DNA from: Saccharothrix deserti
Lineage (GTDB): Bacteria; Actinomycetota; Actinomycetes; Mycobacteriales; Pseudonocardiaceae
Assembly: GCF_009769385.1 (NCBI RefSeq)
Contig: NZ_VKAB01000022.1
Coordinates: forward strand, 1-64,000
Reading direction: 5' to 3'
DNA length: 64,000 nucleotides
Part shown: piece by piece, positions 19,124 through 27,327 of the stretch
How positions within the stretch are numbered: position 1 is the first letter of the stretch
Layout: each line of letters opens with the position of its first letter
Made by a program: the position numbers and the translations under genes
Notes under the pieces: generated by a model
Told to the model about the DNA's origin: nothing
Database searches by the model: none
What the model saw: the letters and a program-made list of their open reading frames with translations, nothing else

Positions 19124-19133
19124 ACAAGGGTCC

Positions 19134-21185
19134 CTAGCCGGTGACGCGGTGGAAGGTCCATCGCTGGTTGGAGCCGCCGGTGTCACGGTACTGGATCAGC
19201 GCGACACCGTCGGCAGTGCTGCCTCCGCTGACGTCGAGCACCTTGCCGCTGTGGCGGTTGACCACGAGGAACACGCCACCGGTCTGCGGGCGCAACTGCC
19301 ACTGCTGACTCGCCCGGCCGTCGGCGGTCGCCTGCACGACCCGCGCGCCGTCCGCCAACGAGGCCCCTGCCACATCGAGCACCTTGCCGCTGCCGACGCA
19401 CGTGATGGTGTGGTAGCCGTCCGCTGTGGACTGGAAGGCCCAGTGCTGGTTCGCTTTGCCGGTGTCGGGCCACTGGATCACGGCGGCGCCGTCTGCGCCC
19501 GACCCACCGGAGACGTCGGCGACCTTGCCGCTGCGCACGCTGACGCACTTGTAGGCCCTGGTGGGTGCGATGGTGTACTGCACCGAGTCCACGTCGACGT
19601 GGCCGGTGCCGTTCGGGTTGTAGGTGTAGATGCCGACCCGGTCACCGCGGTAACCGCCCCAGGTGAGCTGGTAGGTGCCACCGGACGAGGTGAACGAGCT
19701 CCCGTCGAGGCTGTAGGAGAACCGGCTGACCCCGTTGACATCCCACGAGGTGCGCAGCCACACGGCGTCCTGCGTGATCACCGGACCGTAGGTCAGGCTG
19801 CCGCCGACGTTGTGCGCGATCGTGGTGGTGCTCCCGGAGCGCCGGACACCCAACCCGGCGTAGGTCGCCGCGTAGTGGCACAGCCCGGCGTGCTGGCCGT
19901 CGGCGAGGCCCGCCAGTTCGAGGCGGACTGTCACCGTCGCGCCGCCCGCCGTGCGCAGCACCCGTTGGGTGAGTGTGTTCCCGGCCTTGGTCAGGTTGTC
20001 GGCCACCAGCGGTGCGAACGCCTTCAACCGCAGGAAGCCGGGGCGTTCGGTCAACGACCACCGGTCCGCGCGCGGCTGGTAGTGCCACTCCCACTGCGGC
20101 TTGAGGCGGGTGTCGGTGAACAGGTCGCCGGTCACCACGGGGGGCAGCGCGTCGACCGGCAGACCGGGCGTGCCGCCGGCGGGCACACTGCCAGTCCACA
20201 CCATGTTGCCGATGCCGCCCGCGCCCACCGAGCCCAGGACCGGCCAGCCGTCCACCCAGGTCACCGGCAGCAGGGACAGCACGCGCCCCTCCCAGTGGCC
20301 TTGGCCGTGATGGGTCACAAAGTGCCATGCGCCGTCCGGGGCCTGCACCAGCCCGCCCTGGTTGGGCTCGCGGTCCACCGAGGGGTTGACGTGCTGCAGC
20401 TGCCGGGTCTCGAACGGGCCGTAGAGGCTGCTGCCGCGGTTCATCATGAGCACCCGGCCCTCGGACTTCACCTCGCTGAAGAGGTGGTAGTAGGTACCGT
20501 CGATCTTGTACAGTTTGTTGGCCTCGCTGCCCCGTGACTGGTGGATGACCGTGGACGGGCCGACCAGCGACTTCCCGTCCGTGGACAGCTTGAACAGGTG
20601 CACCTTGTAGGCGTCTGCGTAGTTCGTGGTGACCAGGTAGCCCTGGCCGTCGTCGTCCCAGAACGGGCACACGTCGTTCCAGCCGGAGGTCCGCCACAGC
20701 GCGTGCAACGGCTCCCACGGCCCGGTCGGCGACGGGGCCGACGTCATGAAGAAGCCTTCGTCGGGCGTGTTGAAGTACACCCAGTACCGCCCCGCGTGGT
20801 GGCGGATGGACCCGGCCCACACGCCACGGCCGTAGCGGTTCATCCGGTCCCAGTTCAGCTCCGGTCCGATGCGGGTGACATCGTCGACCGCGCCGCCGAG
20901 CGTCCGCCAGTTGACCAGGTCCTTCGAGTGCAGGACGGCCATGCCGGGCGAGTACCCGAACGTGCTGGTGATGCCGTAGTAGTCGGCGCCGACCCGGATG
21001 CAGTCCCAGTCGCTGAGGTCGGCCGGGATGATGGGGTTGACGTAGGTGCCGTCGCCCTGGTCGCCCCACGTCCCAGCCGGAGGTGGGGCTGCCGCCGCCG
21101 TGCTTGGTGGCAGCAGGCCCGGCAGCACGAGCGCCCCGGTGCCGACCGCGGCGAGCCGGCCGAGCTGTCGTCTGGTGATGTCCAC
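19134..21185 (-). CDS. Secreted glycoside hydrolase family 43-like enzyme with C-terminal ricin-type lectin domain
   Basis: 683 residues. The N-terminus has a twin-arginine-type signal (TRRQLGRLAAVGTGALVLPG then AAAA). Residues 45-330 form a five-bladed GH43-type domain (NPIIPADLSDWDCIRVGADY, WAGSIRHHAGRYWVYF, and the presumed acid Glu in GSEANKLYKIDGTYYHLF). A beta-sandwich accessory domain follows (about 345-545). A ricin-B lectin domain (about 550-683) carries three repeats, each ending in a QxW-like motif (NQHWAF, SQQWQL, NQRWTF). GH43 enzymes hydrolyse arabinan, xylan or galactan side chains; the lectin would bind the polysaccharide outside the cell. A near-perfect palindrome upstream suggests sugar-responsive repression. 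Confidence 0.93.
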   Translation of the reverse strand: MDITRRQLGRLAAVGTGALVLPGLLPPSTAAAAPPPAGTWGDQGDGTYVNPIIPADLSDWDCIRVGADYYGITSTFGYSPGMAVLHSKDLVNWRTLGGAVDDVTRIGPELNWDRMNRYGRGVWAGSIRHHAGRYWVYFNTPDEGFFMTSAPSPTGPWEPLHALWRTSGWNDVCPFWDDDGQGYLVTTNYADAYKVHLFKLSTDGKSLVGPSTVIHQSRGSEANKLYKIDGTYYHLFSEVKSEGRVLMMNRGSSLYGPFETRQLQHVNPSVDREPNQGGLVQAPDGAWHFVTHHGQGHWEGRVLSLLPVTWVDGWPVLGSVGAGGIGNMVWTGSVPAGGTPGLPVDALPPVVTGDLFTDTRLKPQWEWHYQPRADRWSLTERPGFLRLKAFAPLVADNLTKAGNTLTQRVLRTAGGATVTVRLELAGLADGQHAGLCHYAATYAGLGVRRSGSTTTIAHNVGGSLTYGPVITQDAVWLRTSWDVNGVSRFSYSLDGSSFTSSGGTYQLTWGGYRGDRVGIYTYNPNGTGHVDVDSVQYTIAPTRAYKCVSVRSGKVADVSGGSGADGAAVIQWPDTGKANQHWAFQSTADGYHTITCVGSGKVLDVAGASLADGARVVQATADGRASQQWQLRPQTGGVFLVVNRHSGKVLDVSGGSTADGVALIQYRDTGGSNQRWTFHRVTG

Positions 21186-21204
21186 GATTCTGTCCTTGGC
21201 TAGG

Positions 21205-21226
21205 AATCATCCTACGTATGATGATT
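21205..21226. promoter_or_regulatory. 22-bp palindromic operator upstream of the GH43 gene
   Basis: AATCATC-C-TACGTA-T-GATGATT is symmetric except for one base pair. It lies 20 bases upstream of the GH43 start codon, where a GntR- or LacI-type repressor would block transcription. The cognate regulator is not in the window. Confidence 0.65.
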
Positions 21227-21378
21227 TTCCCCGCCAAACTAGCGTGATGTCCGGCGGGTGGGTAGACACCGGTTCGAAACATTGGATGGAAACAGCGTTT
21301 CCGTCTTGCGTGCCAGGGGCTTGACCCCGGATGGGCTCGTACCGGCTGCCGCAGGACCGAACCGAGCACGGCCGGGTG

Positions 21379-21600
21379 TTATGCGTTGCGGCGCAACCAC
21401 TGCCGGTTGGCGCCGCTACCGCAGGTCCACTGCACCAACTTCGTGCCGTTGGTGGTGGCGGAGTTGAACACGTCGAGGCACAGTCCACTGTGGATGCCGA
21501 CGACGTTGAACGTGCCGTTTCCCCTGCTCGCCATGGAGAAGTGCTCCACCGGCACCTTGCCTCGCAGCCTCGATGTTCACGCTCACATCCGAATCAGAAG
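21379..21600 (-). pseudogene. Ricin-lectin C-terminal fragment of a lost secreted enzyme
   Basis: Minus-strand codons ending at the TAA (21381-21379) read HSGLCLDVFNSATTNGTKLV then QWTCGSGANRQWLRRNA. This is a ricin-B repeat with its QxW motif and a typical terminal Asn-Ala. No catalytic domain precedes it: upstream codons shift frame near 21560, and a start-like GTG with a sugar-operator palindrome lies just beyond. This is what a large internal deletion in a secreted carbohydrate-active enzyme would leave. Confidence 0.7.
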
Positions 21601-21672
21601 ACCGACAGGAAAGACGGAGGGGCGAGGGGACAACAAGCGACCGCCGACCGGAACCGACCGCACCACCTTGCG

Positions 21673-21688
21673 TTGTTAGCGTTAACAA
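21673..21688. promoter_or_regulatory. LacI-type operator-like palindrome
   Basis: TTGTTAGCGTTAACAA, extendable by one G-C pair on each side, resembles LacI-family operators found ahead of sugar-utilisation genes. On the minus strand it precedes the ricin-lectin remnant by about 70 bases. Confidence 0.55.
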
Positions 21689-21955
21689 CCAGGGCTTCAC
21701 TCGTACGACGTCATCCGGTGTCCAGGGGGTTCTCCTCTGCGGAGCGGTACCGGCACGCCATGCGCTGCCCGGCAGATCGGGCAGCAGCACGGAAGTCGAG
21801 GCCGTAAGGGCGACTGAAGGCCGTCCGAGCCTTGTTTCGCGCCGGTGTCCAGTGCGTTGCGCCACATCCTGCAGCGAGCAGATCCCGGAAGTCAACGCCC
21901 AGTTTCTGCATCCGATCACCGTAGGACGCGTGGTGTTCGCCCCGGGCCGGCCCGT

Positions 21956-22324
21956 TCAGAAGGGCGTCGAACGCGTACCAGGTGTCGGACTCCAGACGAC
22001 GCGCAGGCCCTCGGGCGAGCCGAGTGCGGTGGCGACGGATGCACGGTCGGTGATGTCCACGGGCACGGGGCGGAACGCCGGACGTGCCAGATCGACCCGC
22101 CCGCCGGCCTCCGGCAGCCACACCTGCACACCGTGCCACTCGAACAACGACGCCATCCGCACGAACTGGTCACCGCAGAACCCCCGCTCGCACTCCCCCA
22201 CCACGATCGCGTCGAACCCGCGATCCGGATCGGCGAGCGCGGCCAACGACCGGGCGGCCCGCGGCCGATCCGCCCAGCCCTTGAGCCGGGTGCACCCGGC
22301 CTCGAAATACTCCGCGACGATCAC
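21956..22324 (-). pseudogene. Serine recombinase N-terminal fragment
   Basis: Reads VAEYFEAGCTRLKGWADRPR, AARSLAALADPDRGFDAIVV and GECERGFCGDQF, then LFEWHGVQVWLPEAGGRVDL. This is the part of the resolvase-type catalytic domain common in actinomycete large serine recombinases. The N-terminal catalytic Ser region and the large C-terminal DNA-binding domain are missing, and similarity ends near residue 85. It is a relic of an integrated element. Confidence 0.75.
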
Positions 22325-22857
22325 ACCGTGACCCCGTTACCAGACGCTCCGCGACCTCCCACTGCCACAACCGCGACGTCCGCGGATCCTGGCACTCCGA
22401 GTGGACATCCTTCCGCAGAAGGCAAAGCGCAGTCCAAGATGGACGAACGGATCCTCCGACCGTCTGCGGCGCACAGCAAGGTGGACGTCCCGATCCCGGT
22501 CGGGGAAAGCGGGCAACTCCACCCGCGTCCCGGGCCCGACCACGTCGGCCAGGGTCGTGCTGGAGACCCGAAGCGGTCTGGAGCCGTGGGACACCACGAC
22601 GGGGCGTTCGCCGGGGACGCTCCCCGTGCCGGTCAGCGGCCTCCGCGCCGGCTTCGGCTTCGTCTTCGACGAGACGGGCGAGCACATCGCCGCGCTCGAA
22701 CCCGAGGGCGCGGGCCCAGGTGTGGCGCGGCCGCCGGTAGCTCGGCCGGGTCACCACTGCTTGGGTGTGGCACTTGCGCTCCGGTTAGCATTATGGTCAT
22801 AATTCAATCGTTGACAACGCGACGACGACCGGGCCGCCACGGTGGCCCATTGAGGAC
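22325..22857. other. Gene-poor stretch with an upstream palindrome
   Basis: A minus-strand frame at 22337-22687 (116 codons) has a plausible central part (RVELPAFPDRDRDVHLAVRR) but no family I recognise, and an arginine-rich, random-looking C-terminus. I do not call a gene. The last 70 bases form the promoter region of the hydrolase gene. Confidence 0.4.
22790..22803. promoter_or_regulatory. Palindrome ATTATGGTCATAAT upstream of the hydrolase gene
   Basis: Perfect 6-bp arms around GT, in an A/T-rich pocket 54 bases before the hydrolase ATG. This suits a TetR- or MarR-type repressor; the degraded TetR gene at 23786-24168 could once have served it. Confidence 0.55.
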
Positions 22858-23730
22858 ATGACCGTGAACGACCAACGACAGCCCCGAACCGACGTGGTGA
22901 CGTCGTACAAGGACGCGCCGACCCGTACCGTCACCGCCGGTGGCGTGGTCTACGCCTACCGTGAACTCGGCCCGAAGGCCGGCGTCCCGGTGGTCTTCCT
23001 GCACCACCTGGCCGCGGTGCTGGACAACTGGGACCCGCGGGTGGTCGACGGCATCGCCGCGGAACACCGCGTCATCACGTTCGACAACCGGGGCGTCGGC
23101 GCATCCACCGGCTCGACCCCGAAGACCATCCAGGCGATGGCCAAGGACGCCGTCACGTTCATCCGGGCGATGGGTCTGACCCGGGTCGACCTGCTCGGTT
23201 TCTCCATGGGCGGCATGATCGCCCAGGTGATCGCCCAGGACGAACCGGAACTCGTCCGCAAGATGATCATCGCCGGCACCGGGCCCGCCGGTGGCGAGGG
23301 CATCGAGAACGTCACCCTGCTCTCGCACCTCGACACCGTCCGGGGACTGTTCACGCTCCAGGACCCGAAGCAGTTCCTCTTCTTCACCAGGACCGCCAAC
23401 GGGCGTCGGGCGGGCAAGGAGTTCCTGGCACGTCTGAAGGAACGCACCGGGAACCGGGACAAGGCGATCTCGCTCAAGGCCTACTTCACGCAGCTCAAGG
23501 CCATCCACCAGTGGGGACTGGCGCAGCCGCAGGACCTCTCCGTCATCCGCCAGCCCGTGCTCGTCGCCAACGGCGACAACGACAGGATGGTGCCCACGAA
23601 GAACACGGTCGACCTGTCCAACCGCCTGCCGAACAGCGAACTGGTCATCTACCCCGACGCCGGCCACGGCGGCATCTTCCAGTTCCACGGCCAGTTCGTG
23701 GAGAAAGCCCTCGAATTCCTCAAGCGGTAG
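22858..23730 (+). CDS. Alpha/beta hydrolase
   Basis: 290 residues from ATG 22858 (ribosome site GAGGAC). The fold is clear: oxyanion region VVFLHHLAAVLDNWDPRV, nucleophile elbow LLGFSMGGM, acidic residue in VANGDNDRMVP and catalytic His in DAGHGGIFQFH. It resembles the haloperoxidase/3-oxoadipate enol-lactonase-like branch common beside TetR regulators in actinomycetes. The substrate is unknown and no signal peptide is present, so it is cytoplasmic. It heads a group of stress or detoxification genes together with the SDR and MDR enzymes. Confidence 0.92.
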   Translation: MTVNDQRQPRTDVVTSYKDAPTRTVTAGGVVYAYRELGPKAGVPVVFLHHLAAVLDNWDPRVVDGIAAEHRVITFDNRGVGASTGSTPKTIQAMAKDAVTFIRAMGLTRVDLLGFSMGGMIAQVIAQDEPELVRKMIIAGTGPAGGEGIENVTLLSHLDTVRGLFTLQDPKQFLFFTRTANGRRAGKEFLARLKERTGNRDKAISLKAYFTQLKAIHQWGLAQPQDLSVIRQPVLVANGDNDRMVPTKNTVDLSNRLPNSELVIYPDAGHGGIFQFHGQFVEKALEFLKR

Positions 23731-23785
23731 AACCGAAGCAGGCGGTTGTCCGGTCCGCCACGGCGCTGAGCGCTACGCGTGTCGC

Positions 23786-24168
23786 TCAGGCCATGAACGC
23801 GAGGGCGTTCCGGATGCCCTGCTCGAGGATCTCGTCGGAGAGCTTCGGGTCCGACATGGCGCGGGCCGGTGTTCAGGCGACAGGTACTCGCGGACGAACT
23901 CCTCCAGCCCCGCGAGGCCCGGCGTCAACGTGCTGTACCTCGCGGCCTGGGTGCGTAGCTGATCCGCGACGACGGTGGCGACGAGGTCGTCCTTGGACGC
24001 GAAGTGGGCGTAGAACGCGCCGTTGGTCAGCCCCGCGTCCGACATCAGCGTGGCGACACCGGAGCCGTCGATGCCGTCCTGCTCGAACCGGCGGCCGGCC
24101 GTCTCGACGATCCGTTGCCGCGTCGCCTCCTTGTGCTCCTTGCCGTAACGCGCGGTCGATTCGACCAC
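23786..24168 (-). pseudogene. TetR-family regulator with internal deletion and frameshift
   Basis: From GTG 24168 the frame encodes an intact TetR DNA-binding domain (TRQRIVETAGRRFEQDGIDG, LMSDAGLTNGAFYAHFASKD) as far as EYLSPEHR. At about 23868 it jumps to the family C-terminus (LSDEILEQGIRNALAFMA) in a different frame, ending at the TGA 23788-23786. Comparison with the intact paralog at 26012-26596 shows that about 70 residues of the ligand-binding domain are gone. The open frame instead runs on to 23773 with nonsense residues. It is probably inactive, although the DNA-binding half could still be made. Confidence 0.85.
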
Positions 24169-24208
24169 CCCCTTTTCCCACTGATTCGACCACCCCCTTT
24201 TTCCCACT
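24158..24208. repeat. Tandem 25/26-bp duplication over the TetR start region
   Basis: Copies at 24158-24182 and 24183-24208 differ by one extra T in a T-run. Each copy carries the same GGGGG ribosome-site-like run and GTG on the minus strand, so the start signal of the TetR remnant is duplicated. Confidence 0.85.
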
Positions 24209-24223
24209 CCAGAAGGAGCTTCC

Positions 24224-24922
24224 ATGGACATCTCCGCCGTCACCGCCCTCGTCACCGGAGCCAACCGCGGGTTCGGCCGGGCGCTCGCCGCCGAACTGCT
24301 CGCCCGCGGCGCCACCGTCTACGCCGGCGCCCGCAACCCCGACCAGGTCGACCTGCCGGGCGCCAAGCCGATCGCACTCGACATCACCGACCCCGCCTCC
24401 GTCGCAGCCGCCGCACAGGCCACCGGCGACGTGACCGCCCTGATCAACAACGCCGGCTCGGGCACCCACGCCGACCTGCTCACCGGCGACCTGGACGACA
24501 TCCGCCTGGAGATCGACACCCACTACTTCGGCACACTGTCGATGGTCCGGGCCTTCGCACCGCAGATCACGGCCAACGGCGGCGGCGCGATCCTGAACAT
24601 CCTGTCCGGCCTGTCCTGGATCAGCTTCCCGGAAATCGGCGCCTACTGCGCCGCCAAATCCGCCCAGTGGTCGCTCACCAACGCCCTGCGCGTCCAACTC
24701 GCCGACCAGGACATCCGGGTGGCCGGACTGCACGTCGGCTACATGGACACCGACATGACCGCAGGCGTCACCGCGCACAAATCCGACCCCACCGACATCG
24801 CCCGCATCGCCATCGACGGCATCGCCGCCGGCGCCTACGAAATCCTCGCCGACGACACCTCCCGCCAAGCGCAGGCCGCACTGGCCGGGGGCATCCCGGC
24901 GATCTACCCACAGCTCCCCTGA
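24224..24922 (+). CDS. Short-chain dehydrogenase/reductase (SDR)
   Basis: 232 residues from ATG 24224 with an AGAAGGAG ribosome site. Classical SDR motifs are present: TGANRGFGRALA (cofactor), ALINNAGSG, the catalytic Ser in NILSGLSW and the YCAAK Tyr-Lys pair. The short loop after ARNPDQVDLPG gives Asp/Asn rather than basic residues, so cofactor preference is uncertain. It would oxidise or reduce a carbonyl/alcohol substrate in the cytoplasm. It is divergent from the broken TetR and reads toward the MDR oxidoreductase 57 bp on, probably in one operon. Confidence 0.93.
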   Translation: MDISAVTALVTGANRGFGRALAAELLARGATVYAGARNPDQVDLPGAKPIALDITDPASVAAAAQATGDVTALINNAGSGTHADLLTGDLDDIRLEIDTHYFGTLSMVRAFAPQITANGGGAILNILSGLSWISFPEIGAYCAAKSAQWSLTNALRVQLADQDIRVAGLHVGYMDTDMTAGVTAHKSDPTDIARIAIDGIAAGAYEILADDTSRQAQAALAGGIPAIYPQLP

Positions 24923-24979
24923 CGGAAGCGGCGCCTGAGGCCGTTCGAATTCAGCGACAATCAGAGAGATGCAATCATC

Positions 24980-25981
24980 ATGAAGGCGTTCGTCCTCGAC
25001 CGCTACGGCAGTGACGACAAGGTGCGATCCGGCGAGATGCCGGAGCCGGAGGTGCGGCCGGACGACGTGCTGGTCCAGGTGCACGCCGCCGGGGTCAACC
25101 TCTTGGACTCCAGGATCAGGGACGGGGCGTTCAAACTCATCCTGCCGTTCAGCCTGCCGATCGTCCTGGGCAACGACGTGGCCGGTGTCGTGGTCCGCGT
25201 CGGGTCCCGGGTGCGGCGGTTCAAGCCCGGTGACGAGGTCTACGCGCGACCGGACCAGAATCGGATCGGCACGTTCGCCGAATTCATCTCGATGAACGAA
25301 CGAGACCTGGCGCTCAAGCCTGAGACGGTCTCCATGGAGGAAGCGGCCTCCGTTCCGCTGGTCGGCTTGACCGCCTGGCAGGCGTTGATCGAGATCGCGA
25401 ACCTGGAGAAGGGGCAGAAGGTCTTCGTCCAGGCCGGCTCCGGCGGGGTGGGCACGTTCGCGATCCAGTTGGCGAAGCACGTCGGTGCGACGGTGGCCAC
25501 GACCACCAGCACGAGGAACGTCGATCTGGTGAAGAGCCTCGGCGCCGATGTCGTGATCGACTACCGGAACGAGGACTTCGAAGACGTCCTGCACGACTAC
25601 GACGTGGTCCTGCACAGTCAGGACGAGAAGACGCTGAAGAAGTCGCTGCGAGTGCTCAAGCCCGGCGGAAAGCTCATCTCGATCTCCGGTCCGCCCGACC
25701 CGGCTTTCGCGAAGGACCTCGGCTCGCCGTGGATCCTGCGGCCGGCCACGAGCGTCCTCAGCTACCGGGTCCGACGGGAGGCGAAACGCCGCCAGGTGGG
25801 CTATTCGTTCCTCTTCATGAGGGCGAGCGGGGATCAACTGGGCGAGATCACCTCGCTGATCGATTCCGGGATCGTCCGCCCGGTGGTCGACCGCGTCTTC
25901 CCGTTCGAATCGACCAAAGAGGCCATGGCTTACGTCGAAAGCGGACGTGCGAAAGGCAAGGTCGTCGTCAAGGTGGTGTGA
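24980..25981 (+). CDS. Zinc-independent MDR oxidoreductase (quinone-reductase-like)
   Basis: 333 residues from ATG 24980. The N-terminal GroES-like domain (PDDVLVQVHAAGVNLLDSRI) lacks structural- and catalytic-zinc cysteines. The Rossmann domain shows VFVQAGSGGVGTFAIQLAKH and an AxxGG-like cofactor site. This places it with the quinone/enone reductases (AdhC/QOR-like, NADPH-dependent). It lies downstream of the SDR and upstream of the TetR gene, which begins 30 bp after its stop, so the three are probably co-transcribed. Confidence 0.93.
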   Translation: MKAFVLDRYGSDDKVRSGEMPEPEVRPDDVLVQVHAAGVNLLDSRIRDGAFKLILPFSLPIVLGNDVAGVVVRVGSRVRRFKPGDEVYARPDQNRIGTFAEFISMNERDLALKPETVSMEEAASVPLVGLTAWQALIEIANLEKGQKVFVQAGSGGVGTFAIQLAKHVGATVATTTSTRNVDLVKSLGADVVIDYRNEDFEDVLHDYDVVLHSQDEKTLKKSLRVLKPGGKLISISGPPDPAFAKDLGSPWILRPATSVLSYRVRREAKRRQVGYSFLFMRASGDQLGEITSLIDSGIVRPVVDRVFPFESTKEAMAYVESGRAKGKVVVKVV

Positions 25982-26011
25982 GGCCGGGATCCGGTGGGTG
26001 AGGAGTGTCCG

Positions 26012-26596
26012 GTGCGGTACGCGGTGGAGCACAAGCAGGTGACGAGGCGGCGGATAGTCGAGACGGCCGGGCGCCGGTTCAAGCGGGACGGCATCGACGG
26101 CTCGGGGATCTCGACGCTGATGTCGGACGCGGGGCTGACCAACGGCGCCTTCTACACCCACTTCGAGTCGAAAGACGACCTGGTCACGGCCGTGATCGCC
26201 GACGAACTGCGCGGACAGTGCGAGAGCCTGCGCGAGCCGGGACCGGGCCGTGCGGGAGTCGAGCAGGTCGTGCGCGGGTACCTCTCGGTCGAGCACCGCG
26301 ACAACCCCGGGCACGGTTGCCCGTCCGCCGCCCTGCTGGACGAGATCGGCCGTTGCACGGACGCCGCCAGACAGGCGTACACCGACGGGGTTCTGGCCGT
26401 CATCGACGACATCGCCGCCCGACTGGCACCGCAAGACCCGGAGTCGGTACGCCTGACAACGCTCAGCATCTACGCCGGATTGGTCGGCACACTGCAACTC
26501 TCCCGCGCCCTATCCGACCGGCCACTCGCCGACGCGGTCCTCGACCAGGGCATCGAGAACGCCCTCGCGCTGGTGGACACCGCGCAGCAGAGCTGA
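26012..26596 (+). CDS. TetR-family regulator (intact paralog)
   Basis: 194 residues from GTG 26012, chosen because AGGAG lies 6 bases upstream (GTG 25994 is the alternative). The DNA-binding domain (TRRRIVETAGRRFKRDGIDG, LMSDAGLTNGAFYTHFESKD) is nearly identical in character to that of the broken TetR at 23786-24168. The ligand-binding domain includes the CPSAAL-like segment (GHGCPSAALLDEIG) of the AcrR/YxaF-like group and ends LADAVLDQGIENALAL. It probably regulates the SDR-MDR pair and may also cover sites once bound by the lost paralog. Confidence 0.93.
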   Translation: MRYAVEHKQVTRRRIVETAGRRFKRDGIDGSGISTLMSDAGLTNGAFYTHFESKDDLVTAVIADELRGQCESLREPGPGRAGVEQVVRGYLSVEHRDNPGHGCPSAALLDEIGRCTDAARQAYTDGVLAVIDDIAARLAPQDPESVRLTTLSIYAGLVGTLQLSRALSDRPLADAVLDQGIENALALVDTAQQS

Positions 26597-26644
26597 GACG
26601 GCGCGGCTGAAGCGGCAGGTCCAGGGCCGTGCCGAGGCCGCCGG

Positions 26645-26923
26645 GGACTCGGCACGGCGCTCTCGGAGGAGACCCTGGTGGATCCGCGCACCGGGCGGAT
26701 CATGAACCCGAGCCTGGCCGAGTACCACGTCCCCGTGCACGCCGACATCCCGCCGATCGACGTCCACTACCTGGACGAGCCCGACCCCACCATGCCGCTC
26801 GGGCTGCGCGGCCTCGGCGAGATCGGCGTCACGGGCGTGGCCGGCGCGATCGCGAACGCCGTCCACCACGCCACCGGCAAGCGCGTCCACGAACTGCCGA
26901 TCACTCTGGACAAGCTGCTCTGA
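26645..26923 (+). pseudogene. C-terminal fragment of xanthine/aldehyde oxidoreductase molybdenum-binding subunit
   Basis: Reads GLGTALSEETLVDPRTG, then RIMNPSLAEYHVPVHADIPP, and ends GKRVHELPITLDKLL. This is the characteristic C-terminus of the large (MoCo) subunit of YagR/XdhB-type oxidoreductases. More than 600 residues of the family protein are missing upstream, and no small subunits are nearby. A deletion scar is the simplest reading; the preceding TetR gene ends 48 bp before it. Confidence 0.85.
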
Positions 26924-27327
26924 CTGTGAGCACGGCCAGACCGGTCCGTTGGTGATGGGCTGGTGGCCGGCAGCGGTGGGCCGTGACTCCTGCTCCGACT
27001 GGCGTGATGCCTTGGCCCGCGGACTCGTCCGCCCGCTGCTGTCGGTGCCGGCCCGACGTGTGGCTCGACTGCGGGATCGGGTGGTCCGGTCGTGGTGGCG
27101 TGAGCTGTCGGGCTCGGTGGGGTCGGCGGTGGTTGTAGTGGGCCGAGCCTGCTGGAACTGCTCGACGGCGCCACCCTCGGCGTCATCGACCGCGCGCACG
27201 GGAGCGACTACGCCACGCGTGGGCAGGCAACGGGCCGAGGTGCGGCCGTACGGCCCTCGCTGGAGGGTGCGGGCCACGGCGGAGTGCGAGCAGCTGACCG
27301 ATCTGCCTGCACCGTTGACGTCCCGCA
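26924..27327. other. Intergenic region, no gene called
   Basis: Only short frames without recognisable motifs. One plus frame near 27141-27200 (LLELLDGATLGVIDRAHG) looks like a fragment of a coding sequence but is too short to assign. Confidence 0.4.

Larger units (their letters stand above)
18837..19133. other. Intergenic region with a short SDR-like remnant and two terminators
   Basis: No complete gene. Bases 18860-18920 read GGTGAIGSAIVTALDTAGY in one plus frame, like the cofactor loop of a short-chain dehydrogenase, but the frame is lost at once. The two hairpins listed separately occupy the rest. Confidence 0.45.

Noticed and set aside
22337..22687. Minus-strand frame of 116 codons before the hydrolase gene
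   Set aside because: A short central part looks protein-like but the rest is arginine-rich noise; not enough to call a gene.
23873..26497. Minus-strand frame of 874 codons across SDR, MDR and TetR genes
   Set aside because: It crosses three well-supported plus-strand genes and has random-like composition.
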